Shown: positions 12,651 through 23,935 of the stretch, piece by piece | How positions within the stretch are numbered: the stretch's first letter is position 1 | Layout of the letters: each line of letters begins with the position of its first letter | Origin: Jacaranda mimosifolia | Taxonomy: Eukaryota > Streptophyta > Magnoliopsida > Lamiales > Bignoniaceae | DNA length: 64,000 bases | NCBI GenBank assembly: GCA_018894105.1 | Contig: CM032122.1 | Location: 35,371,404 to 35,435,403 of the forward strand | Direction of reading: 5' to 3' | Program-made: the position numbers and the translations under genes | The notes under the pieces: model-generated | Database searches by the model: none | Seen by the model: only the letters and a program-made list of their open reading frames with translations | What the model was told of the DNA's origin: nothing

Positions 12651-13290
12651 TTTTTATAAGAAAATATTTGATACACATGTTATATATACATGAAATGGAA
12701 TAAAAAATGAAAAAAAAAATGAAATAAAGAATTTAAACTGATTTGATATATGACCAATTGACCCTAATTTCTTTTTGCTTGTTGCTCAAATTAAAGCCCT
12801 TCAATTGGGCCTGTGTTTCCTTTTTTCTATCTTCGTCTTTTGGTAAGCAAAACTGGTCCTGACGGAAATGCTCACTATAAATTTCGATAATATATATATA
12901 GGATGAATCCTTTGTACCTGTGCATTGTTGCATCCGACTTGGATTATATGAATTAGGATTTCAAGATTTGACCCAATTGAAGGATTATTGAGTGTGTCAT
13001 AATTGTTTTTTGGACTTTAATTAAAAAGTGCATACATCCACTAACCTCGTCATATATGTGAGATCACGTAATCTTTTATTAAAAGAAAAAGAAAAGGCTT
13101 TTGAACAAGTTGAAAATACAAATCTTTTATTGAATATTTATTGCATTGTTAGTCTTTTTTGTGATTTTAAATAATTTTTACCATTGATTCTGAGAAATCT
13201 TTTTGAGATGGGATGAAATTTGTACTTTGAAAAAGAACATTATCACCCTTGTAATGGTGCATTTAATTTTTTTAGGAGTGGCAAAATGGT
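12651..13290. other. AT-rich intergenic DNA, nothing recognised
   Basis: No supported feature. Confidence 0.5.
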
Positions 13291-13299
13291 AAAACATGG

Positions 13300-13470
13300 T
13301 ATTAAATATTTGAGGCAAGTCGAGTTTTAAGAGGGTAAACTAGAGACAAAGAGTAATTCAAACTATTAAAAAGCGCACTTGAAACATTTATGAGATGAGG
13401 TATTTATAGTTGTTAGAGTGTAGAGTTGAAATAACAGATCGGCCCACTTGGTTACATAATACCTATGGGT
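13300..13470 (-). mobile_element. LTR-like remnant with TATAAATACC box
   Basis: The - strand CTATAAATACCTCATC box lies at about 13395-13410, in a context similar to the remnants at 2.65 and 5.64 kb ('aattcaaactattaaaa', 'gaaacatttatgag'). No coding part survives. Confidence 0.35.
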
Positions 13471-13740
13471 GTCAATTTGGGTTGAGATCCATGGGCTCGG
13501 CTCAACCCAACCCATATGATTTTGAGTTGAATTGGACTTAACATTTTAAAAATTAATTTGAACGGGTTGAGTTTTAAATGAGTTGTATCAAATTTAGATT
13601 TAAAATGAATTTTGGTTGGGTTCAAAATGAGCCAATTTAAAATTTTTAATTAATTTAATAAATTATCTCATTGTATTGTAAAATTGTATATTAAATAGAG
13701 CGTAAAAGGCATGATACAAAAAAAAAAAAAAAAAAAAAAA
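13471..13740 (+). mobile_element. hAT-like element half and poly(A) run
   Basis: It starts with TATGGGTGTCAATTTGGG and continues with repeated 'gggttga' / 'caacccaaccca' words, the style of the TAGGG-ended elements elsewhere in this window. The right end is missing. A run of about 24 A (13717-13740) closes the segment; the endogenous virus begins about 120 bp further on. Confidence 0.35.
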
Positions 13741-13858
13741 TAGGGACATTGCAGGTATTTTAGAAAGTGTCAACAAACATGCTTCTCAGTCGTTTGAACA
13801 GCACTTTTGACTGCATGAAGGCCATAAATGCCGAATGCTGGTGGACAATCCAATATCC
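13741..13858. other. Junction sequence left of the endogenous virus
   Basis: GC-balanced sequence of unknown origin between the poly(A) run and the virus 3' end. No duplication of host sequence flanking the virus could be identified. Confidence 0.3.
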
Positions 13859-13883
13859 GATACCAACTGGAAACTAGTATCTT

Positions 13884-14444
13884 AACAAGGTATGATGTCC
13901 GCCGGGGAAAGGCCTCAACAGTGGGCAACAACAAGGGCGTGTCCTTTTATGCTAAGATACATGCTTCGGTCAGGATCAAAGCTAGGCTAGAAAACTAAAC
14001 AAAGCTAGAAAACTAAACTTAAAAAAGAAAAATCTTGGTAAGAAAATTAATAATCTTTCTGTTGCAGAGGATCCTTATTACAGGCAACTGCAGGAGCATA
14101 CTTGATTTATTAATTCGGAGATGATGGCGGAAGAACAAAGTATCGGACATATACTATAATTCTTAAAGATAGAAGAAGAATAAGTAAAGAGATAATAAGG
14201 AAAATAAGAAGGATTACTTCTAAGATAGAAAGTAACATATTATTATTCCACTCCAACTTCTGATCCAAACTAAAGAAAATTCATCCCTTATATAGAGGGA
14301 AAATTGATGCTGAAAGTACAACGCTGGACAAACGACAAACATACAACAGTATCTTACAGACAACCAGTACAATTATTGAAACAAACTTTTGACAAATGAG
14401 ACCAAAAGGACAATAATTAAAAAGAAAAGCAAAACCAGTACAAC
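13884..14444 (-). promoter_or_regulatory. Caulimovirid promoter and leader
   Basis: The - strand TATA box TATATAA lies at 14294-14288 in CTCTATATAAGGGATG, placed like the pregenomic-RNA promoter of caulimovirids, just after the polyprotein end. A start site about 30 bases on (near 14262) would give a leader of about 380 nt before the primer site at 13859-13883. Upstream, the region holds A/C-rich sequence. No polyadenylation signal is asserted. Confidence 0.6.
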
Positions 14445-15703
14445 CTAAGTCAAAAGGCCTGCAGGAAAAGGGCCAAAAACCACATGCGATGTATTTTGTT
14501 GCTGTGTCTGAGTCAGAGGGTTATCAGAATCAATAGGTATTCCAATCTTATCCAACCACTGACTGTCCAGCTCATATGGGTCCTGCGAGTCACTCATCAT
14601 CTCTTCATCAACCTTTTCTTTTCCCTTATCTGATAAAGGAACAACAACAAGAAATGGAGGAACCACATGAAATGAACAAGAAACCATTGCAGCAACATTC
14701 TGGGGAGACTTATATGAGATAATGAATTCCAATTAGAATTAAAATAAGTCTTTGAAACACCCCACATGAAATCTGGTGAAGCCTTTGTTGTCTCAGTATT
14801 AAACTGCTCAAAATATGCTCTGGCATCATTTTGAAGTTGAATGGCATAATTAATTGGCATCTATTCCCATGGAGCATCATCTTCAAATTTGGGCCAGATC
14901 TATGGTGGAACAACAGAATTTTGTTCTGCGATTTTTCTCTGGAGCTCTCTGATCTCAAATCCATGTTCAAAGAAATCCTTATTAAGAAAATAAGGAAAGA
15001 CACCATATTCTTGGACTGAATAAAAATATGGCAAGTTATGGATATGAGGAGAAAATTGTCTGGAAAGAATAATGATGACAGAAATTCCTGGAACTGGTTT
15101 TCTTGTTTGTTTGATTTGAAGAACTTTAAACTTCCTTATCCAAGTAGACAGAGGGTAGAACCATTCAAGAAAAGCTCTAGCACAGAGATTCTTATCGTAA
15201 TCATCAAACCATCCACTGTGTAGTTCTACAATCTACTTGATAGATTGTGCAATAGGAAATTCCACAGCAATCTTCCATTGTTCAAGCATATACCAAAGTA
15301 AACAAAGTAATTCTTTAGAGAACATGAGATGGAAAGGATTAGAGATACTAAACAATGTGAAGAAAGGGTAATCAGGATGAAACCCTAAACCACCAAAAGT
15401 GTGAAGTCCTGTTTTCCTAATAGTAAGAGACTGATATTTCAACATAAGCTCCTTGGCTCTGGACTTAAGGGTTTTGGTTTTAACCAGATCAAAAAGTTCA
15501 GGAGGAAGGGTTTCTAAAGGAAAATCCTGAAAAGCAGAGAATTTTGTATGTACAGGAGAAAACATACAGATGATAGGAATATGGCTTCTGGGTAACTCAA
15601 ACAATTTAGGTCGAGAAAGAAAGCCTGCAAGAATATTGTTTTTCCCTTTAATATGGTTAACAGTGAAAGTATATTGGGAAAACTATTCTACCCATCTAAG
15701 TAA
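14445..15703 (-). pseudogene. Caulimovirid polyprotein C-terminal region, decayed
   Basis: After RNase H (stops at 15706-15704 and 15685-15683) the same frame carries a typical post-RNase H segment ('VNHIKGKNNILAGFLSR'-like) and continues for about 330 more codons, broken by stops near 15235, 14910 and 14861. At about 14720 it passes into another frame, which ends in a polar Asp/Gln-rich tail at 14445. The portion beyond RNase H totals roughly 400 codons, longer than in most caulimovirid polymerases. I do not recognise a domain in the distal part. Composition and frame continuity suggest it was coding. Confidence 0.65.
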
Positions 15704-16804
15704 CTATTTTGAAGGAATGGAATGAAGGGGTTTGAAACTTAGCATTTTTGGAAAAGCAGTCATGTCCATTTCTACAAAGAAATGATGACTAATAAGATAA
15801 AATTGAAACTTTTCAATACCTCTCTTAACAGCCAAAATCTCTTTGTAAGTAGAGTGGTAATGTTGTTCAGCAATCTTGAATGAACCACTCTTGTATCCGC
15901 ACACATTTCTTTTTCCATTCTTTTCTTCAATAAGAACAGCAGCCCAAAAAGTATCACTAGCGTCAGCTTGAAGAATTCTCTTCCCGTCTGAAGGAATCTG
16001 CAAAGGAGGTAGCTTCTGGATAGCGGCTTTTATGGCAACAACAGCTCTCCTTTGAGCATAAGACTATTCTGGGGGATTTTTCTTCAACATATCCTATAAT
16101 GGTCTTATGATTGACGCCAACATTGGTATAAAGTCTGCAGCATAATTAATTACCCTAAGAAATTGTTGAATTTGCTGCTTGGACTCCAGATCATCTGGGA
16201 ACTTAAGAAGCTCTGTGGCTATATGTGGCTGCAAAGAGTATTGTCCGTCCTTGATATGCATTCCCAAGAACTCAATCTCATCTTGAGCTATAATCATCTT
16301 CCTTTCAGATAGCATGATGCCAAACTGTCTAACCAACTTCCCAAATTGTTGCAACAGAAAAGAATGTGTTTTGATATCCTCAGAGAACAGAAGAATATCA
16401 TCAATATAGATCAGTGCATTTGGGAATAAAGGCTCAAAGATTTTGACCATAGCTTTCTGGAACAACGATGGATCGGTCTTTAGACCAAAGGGAATAACAG
16501 TCCATTGGAAATGAGCATTCGGGATGCAAAAGGCTATTTTGTAGCGATCATTAGGATGGATTCCAATCTGCCAAAATCCTGCTTTAAGATCAAACTTAGA
16601 GAATATGTTGGCTTTGGTGAGGTTGGAGAATAGGCAATTCCTATTTTGAAGAGGAAACTTTTCATCTGCAAGGAAATAATTTAAGGGCTTGTAATTGATC
16701 ACCAATCTCATCTTTCCCCTTGCTCGTTCAGACCTTTTATTGACATAAAAGGCTTGACTAGCCCACGAAGAATTTGTTGCTTCAATGAGACCTTCATCTC
16801 TCAA
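15704..16804 (-). pseudogene. Caulimovirid reverse transcriptase and RNase H
   Basis: The RT piece (16804-16094) shows 'RLVINYKPLN', 'FSKFDLKAGFWQI' with the first catalytic Asp, 'FCIPNAHFQWTVIPFGLK', the YIDD active site (16408-16397) and 'FLGMHI'. In-frame stops at 16096-16094 and 16066-16064 separate it from RNase H (16003-15704), which has 'LQADASDTFWAAVL', 'EILAVKRGIEKF' and 'VEMDM', the expected acidic residues. No integrase follows, as expected for a pararetrovirus. The catalytic residues are still recognisable, but the stops make the region non-functional. All of it is in one frame, one step off the gag-protease frame. Confidence 0.9.
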
Positions 16805-17085
16805 CTAGGCTAATTCCTTGGTAGCCAACTCAAGTTGATCAGGCGGCATTCCTGGGTGACTAGCTTTAGTAGGGTTAATATTTACATCCTTTTTAAAAGG
16901 TAACTATACAAAAAACTCTGTGTTTTTCCAAAGAGGGTTTGTGCATTTATGAAGAAAATAGAGTGAGATTCTGCACAACAATCTCTTATGAGTTTTGCTT
17001 GGATATCAGGAATGAATTCAGATTCTAAAGAGATATGGTATTGTGGCTTGATACATGGAAGGGAGTAAGACTTAAACCTAAGACC

Positions 17086-17394
17086 TTATGGTTTAGGAAC
17101 TACTTTCTTTTCCCAAAGAAGTTTTATAAGATCAAACCCAATAATAATGTCTCTGCCAGGTAAGGAAGATCCAAGAAACTTATGGGTAAAGGATAATTCA
17201 GGAAAAAATTGAATTCTCACAGGCTTGCTAATTAATCCAATTGACAAAGTTTCACTATTAGCAACCTGGAAAACTTCAAGGTGTTTTTTCCAGAAGGTAG
17301 CAGGAAGAATTCTTGGATTGAGAATAGAACTGGAAGCACCTGTATCAAGCAAACCAACCACATTAATAGGATTATCGAACTTTTGAGGAATGAT
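17086..17394 (-). pseudogene. Caulimovirid aspartic protease region
   Basis: In the same frame as gag. The active-site motif LLDTGASSS lies at about 17352-17326 (Asp-Thr-Gly at 17346-17338), and the second hydrophobic motif is GRDIIIGFDLI. This is a retropepsin that would mature the polyprotein. There is no ATG of its own; it is the central part of the gag-pol reading frame. After TAA at 17088-17086 the coding trace continues, then shifts frame near 16965, and two further stops (near 16906 and 16809) precede the reverse transcriptase. Confidence 0.85.
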
Positions 17395-19098
17395 CTATAC
17401 CTGAACAAATGGTACAACAAGAGCAAGACCAATCATCTGTATTCCAAAGATAGGAAGTTGATCTTCTTTCATCTCGCCATCTGAAGAAGAATCATCATTG
17501 GAAACATCTTCAAGGGCAAATAAAGTCTGCTCAGAGGGCTCGTCTTCCTCAGAAAAGAGTAACTCCAAATCTTCATTCTCCAAGTCACACTGACTTAACT
17601 GAAGTATTTGTTTAAGAATTTTGTCCCTTCTTCTGTTCGGACAATTCTTAGCCCAATGTCCTCTCTTATGGAAAATGTGACATCTGTCTCCTTTGTGCTT
17701 TGAAAACTTCCTTCTATAGAATCTCCTTCTCCTTCTTGGTCTCCATTGCTGGTGATGCTTTTTAAATCTTCTATGATGCCTGTGGGTTTTCTCCGGACAA
17801 TGACACTTTTCTGACTTACATTTGATCTGAAGGTCCTTCCTTTCACATTCCTTAGAAAACTTTTTCCCTATCTCCTGGAACTCCTTGAAGAACTTCCAAT
17901 TGTTGCACAGTTTTTCCAAGGCTTTGAAGACAAACTGAGATTCTCCAAGGGTAACATTTTCTAGAGTTCTTTCCCTCAGTTCAATTAGTCTTAAAGCTTC
18001 TTGACCAAGGGATTCAGGAATGGAATTTAGGTAGGCCTGCTTCAAGTTTGGATTGTCCATCCCACCAAGAATATAGAATTTTTGCGACATCCTCTGGAAA
18101 TGTTTCTCTAAATCTTTTCATTTGAAAGAGCAACATTTCATTTTGAAGAATTCCTCCCTAGCAGCATCCAGATTATTTTGATGTTGTCCAAGAAACTCAA
18201 CATAAACATAATTCATGAAAGTATCAATGTTTGGTGAGTTTCTAGCATGGATCTGCTGATATTCTCCAAGAGCGTACCACCATTCTTTTAATGTACCAGT
18301 CATCCTTGCAGTAAAATCATCAATCACCCCAGTAAGAGTAGCGTTTGGTTTTTGGCGTTCAGTAACACACCAAGACATCATTTCATGAATTCTATCCTTC
18401 CATCTTGAAGGAGGAATGTCATCAAAGGTGAATAGATGTCTAGAGTTACTGCTAAAAGAATCTTCTGGTTCATAAACATGGGGCTGGTTTCTATGTTGAC
18501 CCTGTTGACTGGTTTCCAGTTTATCGTCAACAATAGGTTCTTGTGGAGTTTCTGGAGGTTGATTCATAAAGAGCAACGGAACATCCTCCGATAGATCTTC
18601 TGGATCACTGATATCTTCTGTTATAAATACAGGCTATGGTCTGTTGGGCTTATGATCTTCAAAATCAGCTGCCTTGTTAAGAAAGTCCGTCAATGGATTG
18701 GATGACGAGCTTTGCATCATGAACTGTTGAGAATCACTGGACTTTGAAACAACAGGTCCAGAACTTGACTCCGGCACCTGAGGAGGCTTACTCTTTTTCT
18801 TGTATTCATATGGAGAGAAAAATGAAGAAGAATCTCCAAACATTTTTTTAAAATTGTCCAGTCCATGAAGAGGTTGAGAAACAACAGGATAAGGAGATAG
18901 TGAGGTATCTGGTTTACTCCAAATAGAATCTCTCTGGTACTGATCTTCAAGAGATTTTAGTTGGGTTCTGAGTGATCTGATCTCCTGTTCTTTATGGTTG
19001 AACGGTTGAGAATTTTGGAGGAGTCTCATGATCTCATTGTGAACAGTATCAATCTTCTCCTTTAAGGATTGAATTAATACTACAATTTGACTCTCCAT
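17395..19098 (-). pseudogene. Caulimovirid gag/capsid region, broken by two stops
   Basis: Three consecutive open pieces (19098-18634, 18576-18118, 18090-17395) lie in one reading frame and are separated only by in-frame stops: TAG at 18636-18634 and TGA at 18120-18118. The first piece has a heptad-like Leu/Ile pattern (about residues 5-50), a likely coiled coil. The second and third hold the capsid-like core, with a 'GTLKEWWYALGEY' motif typical of gag/coat proteins. Then come a basic Arg/His/Lys-rich tract and a zinc knuckle at 17682-17641. The knuckle has Phe in place of the second Cys (CHIFHKRGHWAKNC). An acidic tail follows. The frame ends in TAG at 17397-17395, directly before the protease in the same frame. 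Confidence 0.85.
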
Positions 19099-19134
19099 CT
19101 TGGCTTCAAGTCTCTCCTAGCTTTTGACAATCTT

Positions 19135-20307
19135 CTACAACATATGATTTTGAACTACTGCATTTTCTGATTGCCAGTTGAGCATTACTTCTGCAGCAGT
19201 GATGTCTACAGTAGATCCGTCTGACTTTCTGGTTGTTGGATTTTGTCTAGGAACAATATCCTCGGGTGGTGCAAAAATGGGACATCCATTACCATCAAAT
19301 CTACTAATTGGCATAGTAGATTGAATAGTATGTAGGGACTTAAAACAGCTGAGAACTCCGGTATTTTCCTTCTGCTTTTTGAACTTGATTTCTACCGTTC
19401 CATCTTGATTTTTATGAAAAGATGGTTCAGTAGACTGGATCGGCTTAGATTCCTTTGTCGCCTGATGAGTCTGTTCATAGGTAGTTATCCACGAAGCAAG
19501 AATCAGCTTCTGCAACTCATCTCTTGGTAATTGTTTGGGGACATAAGTATAGCTGGGTATGTGCTTGGTGTCTACCGAGATTAACAGAGAATCATTTGTC
19601 TCCTGAGGAAAAGCAAAATCAATTGAATGATTTTGAATCCTGTACACCATCTGATAATGGAGTGTTGCAGAGTAGGTAACAGCAGTAGGAACAACTCCAT
19701 ATATCTGGATCTGAAGCCTAAGGGCCGACCTCAAACATGGATCTGATATTGACATGTTGAAATTTGGAAACATAGTAACAAGTACTGTTCCAGCATTCAA
19801 AGTTGTTTGAACCGTACCAATACAAGCATATTGGTAGTTTGAAAACCGGGTATCCATGAGAGCAATCCTGGAAGTTGTTAGAAGACCTTTTCGTCCATGA
19901 AGAGTAAGTGCAAATCTTATGACTCCAAAATGGATATGGGTATATCCTTCTAAAAGCCAAACCTCAGGCAGATGAGAGGGTAGCGCAATAGAAACCATCT
20001 GCTCCTTCTCAGTAGCTGGAAGAAAGTGTTGATCAAAGGCTGAGGCTTGAACATATTCTTTGACCTGCATCTTTGAAGGCATAATAAGACTCTTTACCGT
20101 TTTAGTAAAGGAGGTCTTTGGTTTGGTGAAGGCATTATAAGGATTAATGAGAGGTAAGTTGGTGAGTGGAACCTTCTCATTATCAGGAAGGTAGGTTACC
20201 TCATAGAGGGAATCTATTTTAGAAGCATTGGATTGACGAAAACTAGAACTAGGAGTAAGAGTAGAGGAAGAAGAAGAGGTAGAGGGCCTAGGTAGTAAAC
20301 TATCCAT
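19135..20307 (-). CDS. Caulimovirid movement protein, open frame (390 codons)
   Basis: This frame is uninterrupted from the ATG at 20307-20305 to TAG at 19137-19135. The start is chosen because it is the first in-frame ATG, lies just past the primer site and has a good context (GCCATGG). The open frame extends upstream to 20397 but without ATG. The N-terminal 40 residues are Ser-rich. The central region (about residues 115-235) has the pattern of the 30K/caulimovirus movement-protein domain: an 'HIHFGVIRFAL' strand, a conserved Asp-containing strand (ALMDTRF), a 'GTVQTTL' strand and 'FNMSISD'. The C-terminal third is polar and variable. In viruses this protein carries nucleocapsids through plasmodesmata. 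Here it is a genomic relic with no evidence of expression. Confidence 0.85.
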   Translation of the reverse strand: MDSLLPRPSTSSSSSTLTPSSSFRQSNASKIDSLYEVTYLPDNEKVPLTNLPLINPYNAFTKPKTSFTKTVKSLIMPSKMQVKEYVQASAFDQHFLPATEKEQMVSIALPSHLPEVWLLEGYTHIHFGVIRFALTLHGRKGLLTTSRIALMDTRFSNYQYACIGTVQTTLNAGTVLVTMFPNFNMSISDPCLRSALRLQIQIYGVVPTAVTYSATLHYQMVYRIQNHSIDFAFPQETNDSLLISVDTKHIPSYTYVPKQLPRDELQKLILASWITTYEQTHQATKESKPIQSTEPSFHKNQDGTVEIKFKKQKENTGVLSCFKSLHTIQSTMPISRFDGNGCPIFAPPEDIVPRQNPTTRKSDGSTVDITAAEVMLNWQSENAVVQNHML

Positions 20308-20336
20308 GGCTTTGATACCAACTGGAAGCTGGTATC
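20308..20336 (-). promoter_or_regulatory. tRNA-Met primer binding site within a hairpin
   Basis: The - strand sequence TGGTATCAAAGCC (20320-20308) matches the plant initiator tRNA-Met complement at 12 of 13 bases. It overlaps a perfect 7-bp inverted repeat, GATACCA / TGGTATC, separated by nine bases (20336-20314). The movement-protein ATG follows one base later at 20307. Confidence 0.8.
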
Positions 20337-20345
20337 TTGTTTTTA

Positions 20346-21120
20346 ACGTTGGAGGACACCTGAGTAAGATTTGCAACTCATTTAAAGCAACCGCCAAGTA
20401 CTCAGCCTTACCTTATTGATCAATTGACGTCTACTATCGTAGCTAAGATCATTTAATGCTTGAAAATGCGTAAAAACCAAATAGTAATCGCCAGCTTAAA
20501 ATCATCATGGAATTTATCGATCAAACGTTCATCGAATCGTTGAGGGAGTTTGTAGTGGACCACACGAAGCCGACGGCCTCTATGATCCAAGCCCTACGTT
20601 CCTTGCTAATGTTACCATGCAGATCGAACAATTAATGATACTTTTTCCGGAGAACGGATTCCAATTATTCTCATGCAATCGGATCATGGGATGATAAATA
20701 GGTTGGGGTGACCTCACCAATATCAAACTCGAGTACAAAATAGAAAACATTTTCAACCCACTTTAATTTCTGCAAGTTTCGAGAATCATTCGCATGATTG
20801 CCATTGCATTATGACTGAGGTCTCTGTTATGTTAGCAGTGGAAGTAAAACGTCTGATGATTGGTCTGATAAGTTTTGGGTGGTGGGCACTTTTGGTGGAC
20901 CAAACACAGTCAATAGGCTTTCATCGATATCTTCACAATACCAAACAAATTGTGGGGTGTGGTGGAAGTTTATAGATGGACGAAAATTCTGCTTTGTTCG
21001 GACCATGATCATTTTGGGACATCATATCTTTCTTGTACTAAATCACGGACAATTATGAGTGCAAGTCTTGATCATATGACTGTAGATGATCAGTCCGTAC
21101 TACTATGCTAACCAGAGAAT
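20346..21120. other. GC-balanced intergenic block right of the virus
   Basis: Unlike the AT-rich flanks this block is near-balanced in composition. It shows no repeat of the virus leader (so no LTR) and no recognised coding domain. The 61-aa frame antisense to 20827-21012 has no family features. It may be the old insertion locus or part of another element. Confidence 0.35.
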
Positions 21121-23935
21121 TTGTGTAATAATATTAAATTAGTATTATTAATTAGTGATTATATTGGTTAGTTATTTGAACAGAGTGAATTATTTCGTGA
21201 AAAATTATTTGCATTAACCCAATATTTTATCTCAATGGATTGAGAGAAAAAAAAAAAAAAAAAAAAGCTTGATGTGTACATGACAGAAATAAGGAGGTCA
21301 ACTACTTTCAAATATACAGTATGTGTTTTTGACAATACAATTTAGAAAAAGAAAAGCACACACTCACACGCAAAATCAGTTGTCAACAATGCAATTAGTA
21401 CTGAGAGCTTCGCAAAGTAGTAAGGTTTGACCCATATTTGAATTTGTCAAGCTCAAATTCTTATCAAATAATTAAACCTCAAGCTTAAATATAGGTGTTT
21501 AGGATTTTTACGAATTTATTTTTTTATTTTTATATTCTACGTATTTAATTTTATTAAGGGTAATAAATAATATCATTATTTTCTTTAATTAAAAATAAGA
21601 TTTATTGATAATTTTATTATATTAAATTTAGTAAGAAGTATTTATTAAAATAAAAATACAATAAAAATTTTTGTAGTAATAATTATTACAATGCATTATT
21701 ACAACAGAAAATTGACTTAGAATTATATGTTAATTTAATTAATAACACGTGATAATAATAATGATAAGGATAATTAAAAAAAATTAAAAATAATATCTCG
21801 CCCGCTGAGTCAATTAGCCTCTTGATTGTCTTCGTAGAAAATATGTGTTATCTTCATTTGCATGTTTGCCTCTTAATATGATACAATTTTTAATAAAAAA
21901 AATGGAGAAACAACTGAGAACTTCTTCAAATAAATTTTATACCCAAAAAATTCATAATTTTTTTTTTAAATATAGAAATTCATCTCACAAATTTTTTTAT
22001 TTCGAAGAGGTTCAACTATTAATTAATGCCCTACCTTTGGGAAAAATTACCCTGGAATATTTCACATTAAGAACTTATTTGTGAATAGTTATTTTAAATT
22101 TATTTGTTTTAAAATATATTCACTTATTCTTAGTGAAAAACTTTAAAAATTATTTATAATTTTTACAAAAAAATAGTCTTTTTGATGAAGTCGTTTGATT
22201 TTTAAAATTAAAATTGTCTCTACTATAATTTATATATTTTTAGAAATTAAAGGAATATACTTCTTTAAGAATTAATTTATTCTAAAGTCATAATTGATGC
22301 AAATTGATTTAAAAAAACCTAAACAAATTTTTTATTAAAAAATATAATTTGTTAAATTTTTTAATTTAATAAGTCAAGGGTAATCTAAAAAAATTAACAA
22401 GTTAAAGATAATTTTGTTAAACAGTTAGTTGTTGGATTTTATGGAGGTGAAAGTTAATGGAATGGGTATCTTAGATTAAAAATTGTTTAATGTATTTTCT
22501 GAATATAATAATATGTTGTAAGAAATTTTAATCAATTTTTCCTAAAAAATACTTAAAAATAAATAAAAATTTTCCATATTAAATCATGAGAAACAAAGCT
22601 AGCCCATTTGATAATAGTCCTTGTTTAGCTTTAGCTTTTCCTACAATTGGGCCTACCCTTTAACTCTATTTAATTAAGGCCCAAATCTACGGTTTAATTA
22701 GGATTGGCCCAGTCTCATTTAAATAGAACTAAAATTTGGAGTTACAATATGAATATCTCATCTTAAATACGAGCTCTTAATCCATCTCAATTAAATAAGT
22801 TAATAATTTCTAAATGCTTGAAGACATTTACGAATTTTCTTTTTTCAAATTTTTATGATAAAATGAAAAGAGTTTTTGGATTCGTTATGCTTATAACTTT
22901 CTAACACCTTATTTCTAAAATATTTTGAAATTTTATACTTTTCAACTTAAGATTATTTGAGTTGCATTAAATATTATAACATAAGCTAACAGCTAAATAA
23001 AATGTTCTAATAAATTTTCCTTTTTATTAGGAGTTAAACATTACATGAAAAATTAAAAATAATTATGTTTACATTAAAAGTGAAAACACTATTGCATTAA
23101 TAATTAAATGTGTATTGTATTAATGTAACATGTATAACATTGGTTTATTGTTCTTGAAACTGCCAAGCAGCGTAGATAATTTGGGCTGGATTTACTTTTG
23201 GGCTTAATTATAGAGATTGACTTGAATGGATAATGATTTGTAGTCAAGGAAGAAATCATTGTATATATACTATTAAAAAAGTATTAATTTTCTTCTGATG
23301 AGTTCAACGCAATTTAATAATTTAATCTACTTTAAAAAAACTTTTAAAAAAATTATTAGGCTTCTGAGCTCAATTTAATGTTAATTTTAATTTATTACAA
23401 ATCTAAAATCTATTTCCACATCATAAATGAAAATTTAATATAAATAAGTACACATAAACTCACATTATAATTGGCTTAGGTTACGTCCTCGAATGATTTA
23501 ATTCAATATTAGACCGGAGTTGAAGTACTATGTCATGCTAATTATGTCTTTAAAATTAATCTAGGAAAATGATTTTAATGTTTAAAGCAAATAACAATGG
23601 GTTTGATAGTGAGTTCCTTAAAAGAAATGAATAATTAGTTACACTATAATACATTACGATGTTGAACATTGATTAATTATAATTGCTAGAGGCTAATTAA
23701 ATGCTGTAAATACTTAATTAAATTTTACAATTAAAGAAGAGAAATTGCTGTCCAAGAAAATTAAGATGGTGCTTAATGGACTTATAAGTTTATGAAAATA
23801 TTATAAGATATCAGAGAGATTTTTAAACGTCATACAGTATTTGGTAAGATTTTAAAAAAATAAGTTTATAAGCTCCACAGTATACGCATGTTGGAATTTT
23901 ATAAATTCTTTTGAACAAAAGGTAAGAAGATCCTA
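21121..23935. other. AT-rich intergenic DNA
   Basis: Poly(A) at about 21249-21267. No gene or complete element recognised. Confidence 0.5.

Larger units (their letters stand above)
13859..20338 (-). mobile_element. Endogenous caulimovirid (plant pararetrovirus), near complete, defective
   Basis: Reading on the - strand from 20338 down, the order is: tRNA-Met primer site, movement protein, gag/capsid with zinc knuckle, aspartic protease, reverse transcriptase, RNase H, long C-terminal region, TATA promoter and leader, then primer-site sequence again. A movement protein of the 30K type plus a YIDD reverse transcriptase and no integrase is diagnostic of Caulimoviridae rather than of Ty3 LTR elements. 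I found no LTRs. A 25-bp sequence is repeated at both ends (13859-13883 and 20314-20338) with two A/G differences. Total length is about 6.5 kb, within the family's genome range. Gag-pol has at least nine stops and two frame changes, so this copy cannot encode a working polyprotein. Confidence 0.9.

Noticed and set aside
20310..20397. N-terminal extension of the movement protein to 20397
   Set aside because: The open frame lacks an ATG there (TTG only) and runs through the primer site.
20340..21100. A 5' LTR for the viral element
   Set aside because: No sequence resembling the leader/promoter at 13884-14444 is repeated on this side beyond the 25-bp primer-site repeat.
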